A stretch of 64,000 nt of DNA from Breoghania corrubedonensis. GTDB taxonomy: Bacteria; Pseudomonadota; Alphaproteobacteria; Rhizobiales; Stappiaceae. The notes beneath the pieces were generated by a model that saw only the letters and a program-made list of their open reading frames with translations, made no database searches and was not told the DNA's origin. The DNA lies in the NCBI RefSeq assembly GCF_003053845.1, contig NZ_QAYG01000001.1:62001-126000 (forward strand). The letters run 5' to 3'. This document shows, in pieces, positions 7,522-16,336 of the stretch (the stretch's first letter is position 1; the number at the start of each line of letters is the position of its first letter). A program made the translations under genes and the position numbers.

Positions 7522-7545
7522 AAAAAAGCCCGCTTGGGAGCGGGC
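7522..7545 (-). terminator. Intrinsic terminator of tail-gene transcript
   Basis: Read on the minus strand, 7-bp arms GCCCGCT and AGCGGGC with a 4-nt loop are followed directly by six T. It lies just after the DUF4376 gene stop at 7578 and before the endolysin start, so the lysis genes need read-through or their own promoter. Confidence 0.85.
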
Positions 7546-7577
7546 AGCGAATGTTCTGATTTTCAGTACTGGTAAGG

Positions 7578-8180
7578 TCAGCCGCCTCTCGCAGCTTCAA
7601 ACGCCGCATCGACGGCCTCGCGCGTCGTCACGTCGCCGGCCTTGATCGCAGCCGAGACGGTTTCTTCCGCCGCAAAGCACGCTGCGACATGGGCGAGCAC
7701 CGCGTCCGACAGCGCGACAATCGCCGCCGCATCGAGGGCGAACCAGCCGTTGAGCGCCTTCCATGTGGTGGAGAACCCGGCTTCCGCGCCAGCCTTCACA
7801 CGCGCCGCCAGGATCTTGCCTTGACTGTCGCGATCGGTGGCGATTTCCATCGTGTCGACAACGAGCCCGCCGGTTTCCGCATCGAAGCGGATGGACGCGA
7901 GATAAGCCTTGAGCTCGTCGGCAGACGGCGCTGGCGCCGGTGGCGCGCTCCACGTCCCGTCATCGCTGCGGACGTATCCGGCGAACACGTCGTCCTCGAC
8001 CTCCTGCCAGCCATCCGCGATCACCCCGACGACAGCGGCGCGCGCCGGTTGCAGGATGATGGTCTCTCCGTCCGCGTCCGTCTCCGCGATCTCCTCCACC
8101 GCCTCTTGCGGCGCCACGGACCACACCGGAACCTTACTGATCGTGCGGGCGATGCCGTCAATGACCAGGGCGTATTTCAT
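7578..8180 (-). CDS. Phage tail-associated DUF4376 protein
   Basis: The 200-aa protein starts at 8180, its ATG overlapping the TGA of the tail-fibre gene (TGATG). The N-terminal half is a beta-rich variable region (MKYALVIDGIARTISKVPVW). The C-terminal half resembles DUF4376, common in proteins encoded right after tail fibres (VDTMEIATDRDSQGKILAA ... WKALNGWFALDAAAIVALSDAV ... VTTREAVDAAF). It is probably a tail-fibre accessory or assembly component. It is the last gene before a terminator. Confidence 0.75.
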   Translation of the reverse strand: MKYALVIDGIARTISKVPVWSVAPQEAVEEIAETDADGETIILQPARAAVVGVIADGWQEVEDDVFAGYVRSDDGTWSAPPAPAPSADELKAYLASIRFDAETGGLVVDTMEIATDRDSQGKILAARVKAGAEAGFSTTWKALNGWFALDAAAIVALSDAVLAHVAACFAAEETVSAAIKAGDVTTREAVDAAFEAARGG

Positions 8181-9823
8181 CAGGCGATCCTCCGGAAAAT
8201 GACCTCGGCGAATGTCTCCGGTCCGCCATGCCCAACCGCCACGCCAAGGGCCTGGTCGGCGTTGGTGTTGACGTATTGCTGGAACTCGACCGATGCGGCG
8301 GAGGCGAGCACGAAACGCCCGATCACACACAACGTGCCTGCATTGGCTTCTTTTGATCTGGCGTAGTAGGCGGAGCCCTCGCAAAGCGTGACGTCATGCG
8401 TCACGTCCTGAAGACGCAACTGCGTGGAACTCGTCGCATAGGTGGCCGCAACGCCGTGAACGAGATACGTGCCGGCGGGAAGCGTCACCCGGTTTTCCGC
8501 AAGGCTCGCGGATGGGATGTTGTTCGCCTCGATCGTCTGCAACGGCCGCGCGAACCAGACCTTCGTCGCGTCCGCATAGCCGCCGGCCTCCCCGCTCGGC
8601 CGCTCGTCGCGGACCCACAGGATCGCGTCACGCGCCGCGTTGACATAGGCCGTGTTCGCCGCCCGCAGGGAGTTGTCGCCCAGGGTTTGCGTTGGAACCT
8701 GGAGCTCCGAATAGACGCGCATGACGGAGCTCGCGCGGTCCACGCCGAAGATCGTCGCCGAGGCGGTTCCGTCGTCATGATAGGAGGACAGGGAGAGATT
8801 GGAGCCCGCATCGTCTCCCGTCTCAGGGGTCGCGTTGGCGTGCAAAGACCAGCGGTTGATGCCGCCCGTTAGCCAGCGGAACATCGCGCTCCAGCCGGAC
8901 GGGGCGTCCGCGTCAATGAAGGCGCTGCCCTTCTCCGAAATCGCCCGCACGCGGGTATTGCCGGCCGATCGGCGCAAGATGAGATCGCCGCCGGCCGAAA
9001 TCGTCCCGCCGACGGACCAGTTGCCGGCGACGCCAGTGGTTGGGGCCTTATTCTGGTCAAGCACTTCCAGCGCCGCTTGCACGTTGGTGGAACCGATCCC
9101 GCCGACAGACGCGACCGAGATAAGCCTTGCCGGCGCCCCCACCGCGCTTTCCGCCTGTTCAGCAAACTTCTGTGCGTCTTGCCGTGCGGCGATCGCCTTT
9201 TCTTCCGCCGCTTCAGCTCCGCGTCGGGCCGTCAAAGCCCCCGCCGCGTCGGCCGCCGCATTGCGTTCCGATTGCGCCGCGGCTCTGGCGGAGCCCGCCG
9301 AGGAAGTCATGTGGCCCGCAAGAGTTTCCGGATCATAGGCGACCGTCTCAAGGCGTTGGTTCGCCCCCATTCGCGCGACATGCCCCTTCGGCCAGCTCGT
9401 CGGCACTTCCAGCACGGGGAGATCCCCTTGCTGAGTGGCCGGGACCGCGATCGATCGGGAGGCACGCGCCTCAACCGCCTGAATGCTCAGCGCCATCTTG
9501 TCGAGCGCATTGGAAATGACGGCCGTATCGAGTTTCGATCCGTCGAACGCGTAGCCCTGCGCATAGTCGCTGACGAGCGCGATTGTCAGATAGCAGCCGG
9601 CGGGGAGAAGCGACGGATCGAAATGGATCGCGCCGGTGGAGAAGGCGCCGCCGCTCACGGTGAACTGGTCCCCGTGCGTCCAGACTGTATTCCGTCCCTG
9701 GGCATCCGTCGCGATGACGGACAGATCGCCGGCATCGTGGAACACAAAGTCGATCTGGGCGGAGCCGGTCACACCGTCGCCCATGACCTGAACCCGTCCC
9801 GTCCTGAACGCGGGAATTGTCAT
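8180..9823 (-). CDS. Phage tail fibre protein
   Basis: The 547-aa protein has an N-terminal beta-rich region (MTIPAFRTGRVQVMGDG ... HDAGDLSVIATDAQGRNTVW) like the virion-anchoring head of podovirus tail fibres. An Ala-rich coiled-coil stretch follows (AARQDAQKFAEQAESAVG, with AAAQSERNAAADAAGAL before it), then beta-structured receptor-binding-like segments ending in AVGHGGPETFAEVIFRRIA. It should attach the particle to the host surface. It is translationally coupled to the DUF4376 gene. Its promoter region diverges from that of HigBA. Confidence 0.8.
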   Translation of the reverse strand: MTIPAFRTGRVQVMGDGVTGSAQIDFVFHDAGDLSVIATDAQGRNTVWTHGDQFTVSGGAFSTGAIHFDPSLLPAGCYLTIALVSDYAQGYAFDGSKLDTAVISNALDKMALSIQAVEARASRSIAVPATQQGDLPVLEVPTSWPKGHVARMGANQRLETVAYDPETLAGHMTSSAGSARAAAQSERNAAADAAGALTARRGAEAAEEKAIAARQDAQKFAEQAESAVGAPARLISVASVGGIGSTNVQAALEVLDQNKAPTTGVAGNWSVGGTISAGGDLILRRSAGNTRVRAISEKGSAFIDADAPSGWSAMFRWLTGGINRWSLHANATPETGDDAGSNLSLSSYHDDGTASATIFGVDRASSVMRVYSELQVPTQTLGDNSLRAANTAYVNAARDAILWVRDERPSGEAGGYADATKVWFARPLQTIEANNIPSASLAENRVTLPAGTYLVHGVAATYATSSTQLRLQDVTHDVTLCEGSAYYARSKEANAGTLCVIGRFVLASAASVEFQQYVNTNADQALGVAVGHGGPETFAEVIFRRIA

Positions 9824-9908
9824 GTCTGTTTTCCTGATTGGATGAAGAGCAGTAGGAAGTCAGCAGGCTCGCCCCAGACCCGCTGTATCGCCGCATGATA
9901 CTTTTTGT

Positions 9909-9939
9909 TTGACTTCGGTGTGTATCACGCTATGATACA
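9909..9939 (+). promoter_or_regulatory. Autoregulated promoter of higBA
   Basis: A sigma70-like promoter reads TTGACT (9909-9914), 16 bp, TATGAT (9931-9936). The inverted repeat TGTATCA-5-TGATACA (9921-9939) covers the -10 box, as expected for an operator bound by the HigA antitoxin. Confidence 0.7.
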
Positions 9940-9956
9940 TTTCATCAGAGGCGATG

Positions 9957-10238
9957 ATGATACGGTCATTCAAGGACAAGACGACGGAGCGAATTGCAGA
10001 AGGTAAAGCTCCAAAGGGCTTCCCTTCAAACTTGGTTCGCTCGGCTGTGCGCAAACTCACAATCCTGGAGAATGCCACGGACCTCAATGATCTGCGGTCC
10101 CCGCCGGGAAACCGCCTGGAGGCTCTTCGCGGCGACCGGGAAGGGCAGCACTCCATTCGAATTAACGATCAATGGCGGATCTGTTTCGTCTGGGCAGAGG
10201 GCAATGCCCACGATGTCCAGATCGTCGATTATCACTAG
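9957..10238 (+). CDS. higB: HigB-type toxin (RelE/ParE superfamily mRNA interferase)
   Basis: The 93-aa product starts MIRSFKDK; an ATG one codon earlier is less well spaced from AGAGG. It matches HigB plasmid-maintenance toxins: LRSPPGNRLEALRGDREGQ, SIRINDQWRICFVW and DVQIVDYH are family-typical. HigB cleaves mRNA on the ribosome. The toxin gene precedes the antitoxin gene, the usual HigBA order, with a 17-bp gap. The pair probably stabilises the prophage or defends the host against other phages. Confidence 0.92.
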   Translation: MIRSFKDKTTERIAEGKAPKGFPSNLVRSAVRKLTILENATDLNDLRSPPGNRLEALRGDREGQHSIRINDQWRICFVWAEGNAHDVQIVDYH

Positions 10239-10255
10239 GACCAAGGAGAACCGAA

Positions 10256-10558
10256 ATGGCTGCCGTTCTTCCTCCGGTTCATCCCGGAGAAATCCTTCGC
10301 GAGGAATACCTTGTTCCGCTTGGCCTGAGTGCCGGTGCGCTCGCTCGCAAGATCGGCGTCCCCCGCACGCGTATTGAGCGCGTTGTGAAGGAGGAAACCG
10401 CGATCACGACTGACACGGCGTTGAGGTTAGCCGCACTCTTCCACACGTCGCCGCAATTCTGGATGAACCTTCAGACCAGCTACGATCTCAAGATTGCCGA
10501 GAAGAAGCTGGCCGGCGAGTTGCACCGGATCGAGACGGAAGAGCGCCTTGCATCCTGA
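10256..10558 (+). CDS. higA: HigA-type antitoxin (Xre family)
   Basis: The 100-aa protein begins MAAVLPPVHPGEILREEYL, the typical HigA opening, followed by a helix-turn-helix (SAGALARKIGVPRTRIERVVKEE) and TALRLAALFHTSPQFWMNLQ. It should neutralise HigB and repress the 9909-9939 promoter. AAGGAG lies 9 nt upstream of the ATG, supporting this start over a longer frame that overlaps the toxin gene. Confidence 0.92.
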   Translation: MAAVLPPVHPGEILREEYLVPLGLSAGALARKIGVPRTRIERVVKEETAITTDTALRLAALFHTSPQFWMNLQTSYDLKIAEKKLAGELHRIETEERLAS

Positions 10559-10603
10559 TGGCAAAAACCGTTTGGATTGCTCCACCTGCCCTATTGAGCG
10601 AGT

Positions 10604-13600
10604 TCATTCCACCGCGTTTTCAAGCGCGGGTCTGACCTCAGTATTCAGCAGCGTGCGTGCTCCGGGCAGCGTGCCGCCGGGCACAAGGCGAAGCATCGCC
10701 TTCGCCCCCTGCCTGTTGACCTCGCCCCTTGCCACCTGTGAGGCGATCGTCACCAGATCCTGGACGAGCCCCACACTCGGCCCGAAAAGGGCGCCCATGG
10801 AATTGCGTGAGGCGTAGCGCGAAACCGTGCCGCCCGTGTCCCGATCGCCGGCCGCTGTCTGCAACGCCGACGTGATCGTGAGCGGGACCGGCCCCACATG
10901 ACTCACGCCGATCTTGTCCATGGTGTTGGAGATCTGAAACGGGATCGCCAGCAGCCCGGAGCGATCGAGGCCGTTGACGATCCACTCGCCCGGATTGTCC
11001 AGCAGCCGCTCGGCCCGGTCGTCGTCGCCGCGCTCCTTGTACTTCGCCCACGAGACGAGCATGCCCAGCGCGGTCGAGAACACCATCTGTTCGGCCAGCC
11101 GGTGCGGGCGCTCCTGCAAGCCGGCAATCAACACGCGCTGATGGCTGGCAAGGGCGAAGGACTGGAACTGCGTGACGACCTTGCCCCAGTTGGAATGCGT
11201 CCACAGAGGTGTATCGGCCACGCCCTTTGTGACGATCGTCCGATCGACATCCTTGTTCAACGCCGCGGCAAAGGCCCGGCGCGCGACACCATCGTCCCAG
11301 GCTTCGACATTGGCGCCGTAGACGTTCTTCTCCCGCACGCCGTGCGAACGAAACTGCGCGGCAACTCGGTGCATCATCTCCTCATCGAAACCCAGATAGG
11401 CCATATAGGCCCGCTCTTCTCTCGACATGGCGCCGGGCCGGAGCGCGTTCCGCATGATCCGGTTTTGCGTCATTACCGACGCCATGGTCTTCATGGTGTC
11501 GTTCCACGCGCCCAGAAAGGTCAGCCGCGAAAACACGTTGGAGGAATTGGAGAGAAACCGCTCGAACGTGGAGCCGTAGGCATACGGGTCCGTCAGTTCC
11601 GCCAATTGCGCCAGCCGCGTCTGCAGCACGGTTTCCGTAACCGCCCCGAGAGCCCGCGCATCGGCCCGGGAGATCTTCGCCGCCTTGAGGCGCGAGACAA
11701 GAATGGGCAGCCCGTCCCGCATCGTGGCGCGCACGCCGTGCACGGCGACGGAACGCGACAGGTCCGACAGGCTGGAGAGCGCCACACCGCCCAACAGCCG
11801 CATGTAATTGAACGTCAGCGCGGCCCGCGTCAGCCTCCCCCAGTTGGAATTTTGTTCGGCTGAGCGATATGTGCCCCGGATCATGTCGCGAAACGCCGAG
11901 AGGTTGAGTTCGTCCCGCTCGAACGCCTTCGTCAGTCTCTTGCGCTCTGCTTCCGTCTTCGCCGCATTGAGCCTCTGATGATATTCATCCTTCAGCGCCT
12001 GGAACTGGTCGCGCATGTCGGCCCGGCCAAACTTCGCGGTCAACTCCACCTCGGCCCCGACCGTTCGCGCGTATTGGCGGGTGATGGCGTCCATGTCGTT
12101 GACGAGGAAGCCTTCGAGTTCCACGTCGGGGATATGGAGGGTGCGGCCCTTGAGCGGGCCCCGCGTTGCCGGGGTGAGCCATTGCGGCATATCCCCCTGA
12201 CCGTTGCCCGTGACGTTGTCATAAACCGAGTTGACGATCTCGTTCACGTACTCGTTGAAATCTTCCGGCGAAATGAAATCCAGATCGTCCCCGGCATCCT
12301 TGGGCAAATAGGGCTTCAGCTTCTCGACTTTGGCCTCGCCTTTGATAACTCGCCCATCGACACCATTCTTATCGTGCCGGAGCGCACGCAGCTCGGCCGC
12401 GATTTCCGGCGTGACCTTGCCTGCGGGAACGGCCTCCAGCTCCTCGATACGCTTGCCCAAACGCGATTGCCGGGCCTTCACCTGCCCCAGCCCTTTCCGG
12501 GCGTCGGCATAGTCAACCAGGATAGACACGCGCCGGGAGCCATTGGCGTACTGGCGCACCTCGTTGATCCGCGCTTCAAGCTCGTTCAACTCGTCCGCCA
12601 GCTTGTCGGCAGACGCGCCGGCAATTGTCTGTTCTTTAGCGACATCGTCGGTCAGCCGGTCGAAATCCTCCAGGTCGCGGTTCATCGCGGCAATGCGCTT
12701 GTCGAGATCCGTTAGCTGATGTTCCGCCCTGACCGCATTGTCGAGGTATTGGCCGACCTCTTTCACACTCGCATTCGGGGACAGCCCGATACTGTCGAGC
12801 CAATGCTCGACATTCTGTTCCAGCGCATCCCGAGCCGCCTCTTCCGCCAGTTCATCGCCCTCGCGCAGAGGATTGCCGCCCAACTCGTCCCGGATCGCGG
12901 CCAGCACCTCGTCTCGATCGACATAGCCGCTGTCTGGGTCGGACATGCGCGCAAGCAACGGGTCTTCGCCCGCCACGAGATTGTCGATATCGCGCAAGCC
13001 CGCCTCCTTGCGCAGAAGGCCCGGCACGGTCTTGTGGGTTACCCCCATATGGCGCAATTCGGCTGCCAGATCGGAATCGGCGCGCACGCCGCCATGCGCC
13101 TTCAGGATGCCGAGGATCGGGTACCGGGCGCGCGACGGGCGCGCGCGGCCAACCCGCGCCACATCCTTCATGATCGCGTCGTCATGGCGCATGGACTTCG
13201 CCACGTCGAGCACCGAGCGCGGGACTCGATCTTGCAGCACGTCGAACCGCTTGCCCTCCTCCTTGCGGATCAAATCGACCTTTCGTGCGCGCGCGGACTT
13301 CCGCTTCGCCAGACGGCCTTCCACGTTCTTCAGGCGCGTGTGAGCGCGCGCAAGCTCGTCATCGAGATCGGTGGCCTTGTTGATGGTCCGCGCGATGCGG
13401 ATTTCCTCCTGCCGGTCCTGCGCACTGCGAACGGCACCCGAAACATGCCTTCGCACGATCGCCTTGAACTCGGCCGCACGGGCGATGATCTTTGGCCGGT
13501 CATAGACACGCGTCAGGTAACTGAGAGCGGTGTCGAGGTGCAGGTTTTCGGGCAGGATGCGCAATTCCTGCATGCGTTTCAGGAGAGGATCAAAGATCTT

Positions 13601-14708
13601 CTGACGCGCCAGTTGCGCGGCTTGCGTCACGAACTCGTTGCCGTTCGGGTCGGCATCACCACGCCGGGCAGCATAGGCGACGGCCTGCGTGAACTCGCGG
13701 CGCCGGCCCTTCCATTGCCCGGCCTTGCGTGCCGCCCGGTAGAGCTTCTTTTCACCGCGCAGATACTCGGCAACCGCGCCGCGCTCATAGTACTTCACCA
13801 GGTTCTCGACACTCGCCCCGGTGGACGAGATGTCGCCGCCGTGCGTCAGATCACTGCCGAGCGACCGGCCTTCCATGTTCATTTTCGTGTAGATCGGATT
13901 GTCCACGAGACGGGCGTAGGCCGCCCGCGTCGTCTGAAACGGGCTGAACATGGTCTCCACGCCGGGGTTGATCCGGGCCGCAGCCGTTGCGCGCGCAACT
14001 GCCTGGGCGGCTTTTGAGCCCCCTACCCCCAGATCCTCAAGCGTGGCCCGTCCGGCCTCCTCAACGGCGGCGGCACCGGCCGAGCGCATCCTGGCTATGA
14101 CGGCATTGGAAGCCGCGACCGGATCCGCAACCTCTCCCGTCAGGTCCTTCACCAGCTGATCGCCGGCACGCTGGAATTCGCCATGCGACAGCCACCGCGC
14201 GGCGCCAGCCCCCAGAAGCCCGCCGAGGATTACCGAACCGCCGATATTGGTCATGCTTTCCGAGGCCGACCGCAAATCCTGCGTGGACTGCAAACCGGCC
14301 TCCTGAACAGCGGCGCCAACGCCGGCCGCACCGCTCGCCATGAGCGCGGTTTTCGTCGCGGAGTACCCGAGCTTGCCGCTGCGAACGATGGCGCCGCCGG
14401 GGATCAACATGGTGGGATCCAGCACGGCCGCCAGCAGGTCGCCCGTCAGGCTGCCGGCCCAGCCGCTCGCGGCCAGTCGCCTGTTGCGCGCCTCTTCCGC
14501 GTCCAGCTGCACCACCTTGGCCCGCGCTTCCTCCACGTTGAACACGTCGTCAAAGGCATCGGGATGGGCTTGCGTCGCCTCGCGGATATCCGGATCGTCG
14601 TCAAGGAAGACGTTGTATTCCGGGTCGATCCTGTCGGAGACGCCCCAATGGTAATAGACGCTCGCTCCAGCCGATCCGATATTGTTGTCCCGGATGGGGA
14701 AGATAACT
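10604..14708 (-). pseudogene. Giant phage internal virion protein, 5' end lost
   Basis: The open frame encodes about 1368 residues in all, with a GTG at 14545 as the only candidate start (1313 aa). Coding-like sequence continues upstream of it (SVYYHWGVSDRIDPEYN; REATQAHPDAFDDVF) to a TGA at 14711-14709, with no start codon in between. The N-terminal remnant LDPTMLIPGGA and the Ala-rich membrane-like segment resemble large internal or ejection proteins of tailed phages. Long coiled-coil regions fill residues 350-700. The 5' end was lost with the upstream structural genes. Read as a residual fragment, not a functional gene. Confidence 0.7.
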
Positions 14709-14929
14709 CAGGGCGCATTCCCCCTCGCGGCTGGCTCCGCATTCACTGCGTCAAACGGCTATCGCCTGCCAGCGCGACCGGGGCACGAACGCGTCAGCCC
14801 TGCAAATCACGAGAACAAAATAGGAATTTAAAGTGATCATGTCAAGAACTGCGGTATAAGAGGAGGTTCTGCCACACCAGCCTGTAGACGCCACTTGCCA
14901 TGCCAAAACATGTAACTTATATTTCACAC

Positions 14930-15223
14930 ATGATCGATGTTCGTCAGCATCCCGAATTCAAAAAGTGGCTTGCGAAGCTCAAGGACCGCTCGGCGATCGC
15001 CCGCATTGATGCCCGAATTCGGAAACTGTCGCTCGGCAATTTGGGAGACGTCAAACCCGTTGGCGAAGGCGTAAGCGAAAGCCGGATCCATTACGGCCCA
15101 GGCTATCGCCTGTATTTCGTAAAGGCCGGCGAGACATTTATCGTTCTGCTCTGCGGTGGCGACAAGTCAACTCAGTCCGCCGACATCGCGAAGGCAAAAC
15201 AGCTGAAGAAGGAGCTGGACTGA
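14930..15223 (+). CDS. RelE/HigB-like addiction-module killer toxin
   Basis: The 97-aa product (ATG 14930; an in-frame ATG at 14900 adds ten residues) reads MIDVRQHPEFKKWLAKLKDR ... RIDARIRKLSLGNLGDVK ... GPGYRLYFVKAGE and ends in AKAKQLKKELD. This is the addiction-module killer branch of the RelE/ParE superfamily, predicted to be a ribosome-dependent mRNA interferase. Its stop overlaps the start of the antitoxin gene (TGATG). It is separate in sequence from the HigB at 9957-10238. Confidence 0.9.
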   Translation: MIDVRQHPEFKKWLAKLKDRSAIARIDARIRKLSLGNLGDVKPVGEGVSESRIHYGPGYRLYFVKAGETFIVLLCGGDKSTQSADIAKAKQLKKELD

Positions 15224-15540
15224 TGGATATGAGAAAAATCGATGCTCTTGAAAAATGGGACGTTCAAAACCGCCTCAACACGCCTGAAGATATCGCCGCC
15301 TATCTGGAGGCTGTCTTTGAGGACGGCGACCCCAAGCTCATGACAGCCGCCCTGGGCGATATCGCCAAGTCCAAGGGGATGGCCAACGTTGCACGAGAAG
15401 CAGGCGTTACCCGCGAAGCGCTCTATCGAGCCCTCAGCAAGACCGGGGACCCGCGTCTATCAACTCTCCTAGGCGTAATGAAGGCCCTAGGTCTGGAAAT
15501 CAGCGTGAAGCCCTCCACGAGGAACCCTGAAGCAGCATAA
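15223..15540 (+). CDS. HigA-like antidote protein of addiction module
   Basis: The 105-aa antitoxin is partner of the preceding toxin, with a one-base TGATG overlap. Residues 10-40 (DVQNRLNTPEDIAAYLEAVF) and the helix-turn-helix (NVAREAGVTREALYRALS ... LSTLLGVMKALGLEISV) match the putative addiction-module antidote family. Its last 40 bp recur as a fossil copy at 15970-16009, showing that a second related antitoxin gene once lay just downstream. Confidence 0.9.
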   Translation: MDMRKIDALEKWDVQNRLNTPEDIAAYLEAVFEDGDPKLMTAALGDIAKSKGMANVAREAGVTREALYRALSKTGDPRLSTLLGVMKALGLEISVKPSTRNPEAA

Positions 15541-16009
15541 GCACGAAAGACCTTGTCGCGCTTGCACTCAAGGCGTGCAAAACGGGAGCGGTTAGACAAT
15601 GCAGCTCTATTTCGCTCTTGTCCATCAGGACGAAGGAAGCGCCTTCGGCATTCAGTTTCCGGATCTCCCGGGCTGCTTTTCCGCAGCCGATTCCGAGGAA
15701 GACTTGATCACGAATGCGCAAGAGGCCCTGGCACTGTACCTTGAGGACGAGGCAGCGCCTCAGGCTAGGTCCGTCATCGAGATCAACAATGATCCAGAGG
15801 TCAAAGCCGAACTGGCAAAGGGCGCTTTCCTTATCGCCGTGCCGTGGCTCACGCTGTCAGGCCGGACAAAAAAGGCAAACATCACCCTGGATGCGGGCCT
15901 ACTCGATGCTATTGAGGAAGCTGACGCGCTCAGCCTATCTTGCAGACCTTGCGCGGCGTGATCTGAATGCAGCGTGAAGCCCACAACGAGGAACCCCGAG
16001 GCAGCATGA
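15501..16009 (+). repeat. 40-bp direct repeat of antitoxin 3' ends (15501-15540 and 15970-16009)
   Basis: The 3' end of the addiction-module antitoxin gene and a stretch at 15970-16009 match at about 35 of 40 positions. The second copy still reads SVKPTTRNPEAA plus a stop in its own frame, but lacks the rest of a gene. It is a recombination scar left between two HicB-like genes. Confidence 0.7.
15599..15977 (+). pseudogene. HicB-type antitoxin, frameshifted near the C-terminus
   Basis: The frame from 15599 encodes a HicB-like N-terminus (LVHQDEGSAFGIQFPDLPGCFSAADSEEDLI) and continues to ITLDAGLLDAIEEA, then runs into unrelated residues and stops at 15961. The missing C-terminal DNA-binding end, LTRSAYLADLARRDLNAA, is present in another frame and stops at 15977. 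A small deletion or indel near 15915-15925 therefore broke the gene. No HicA toxin is encoded next to it. HicB antitoxins mask HicA RNases and repress their operon; this copy is probably inactive. Confidence 0.8.
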
Positions 16010-16212
16010 CCTACAAGGGCTACTCCGCTCACATCGAGTATGACGAAGACGGTATCCTGTTCAGTCAGATAGCCGGCACTCGCGACGGCGTCGGCTTCCA
16101 TGCCGAGAATGTCGAGACACTGCGGGCAAGCTTCCGTGAAGCCGTGGATGACTATATCGAAACGTGCGGCCGGATCGGGAAGGATCCACAGAGGCCCGTT
16201 CCGGCGGAATGA
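16006..16212 (+). CDS. Short HicB-like protein, C-terminus missing
   Basis: The 68-aa product MTYKGYSAHIEYDEDGILF ... GFHAENVETLRASFREAVDDYIETC matches the N-terminal RNase-H-like domain of HicB antitoxins. It ends at GRIGKDPQRPVPAE, before the usual ribbon-helix-helix region. Its ATG sits inside the fossil repeat at 15970-16009. A longer frame from 15967 adds 13 residues that come from out-of-frame antitoxin sequence and is unlikely. No HicA gene was found. It is probably an orphan or truncated antitoxin. Confidence 0.65.
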   Translation: MTYKGYSAHIEYDEDGILFSQIAGTRDGVGFHAENVETLRASFREAVDDYIETCGRIGKDPQRPVPAE

Positions 16213-16236
16213 GCGTCCGCAAGATGGGCAGAGAAT

Positions 16237-16273
16237 TCTAACTTTCGCGTATGTGAGATACGGGAAAGTTAGA
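16237..16273. promoter_or_regulatory. Operator copy 1 upstream of AbiEi-HipA fusion gene
   Basis: This 37-bp inverted repeat has outer arms TCTAACTTTC/GAAAGTTAGA and inner arms CGTAT/ATACG. Flanking GAATTC on both sides extends the symmetry to 16233-16277. It is repeated almost exactly at 16300-16336, 63 bp on. Confidence 0.75.
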
Positions 16274-16299
16274 ATTCATTGACACAAGGGTCTCAAAAT

Positions 16300-16336
16300 T
16301 CTAACTTTCGCGTATATGAAATACGGGAAAGTTAGA
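16300..16336. promoter_or_regulatory. Operator copy 2, overlapping the start codon of the fusion gene
   Basis: It has the same 37-bp inverted repeat as 16237-16273 (identical outer and inner arms, only the 5-bp centre changed). The ATG at 16316 lies in its centre. Binding would block translation initiation or transcription. The 63-bp spacing is about six helical turns, so two dimers would lie on one face of the DNA. Confidence 0.75.

Noticed and set aside
15543-16315. HicA toxin gene accompanying the HicB-like genes
   Set aside because: No small frame with the HicA pattern was found on either strand; the HicB-like genes appear orphaned.
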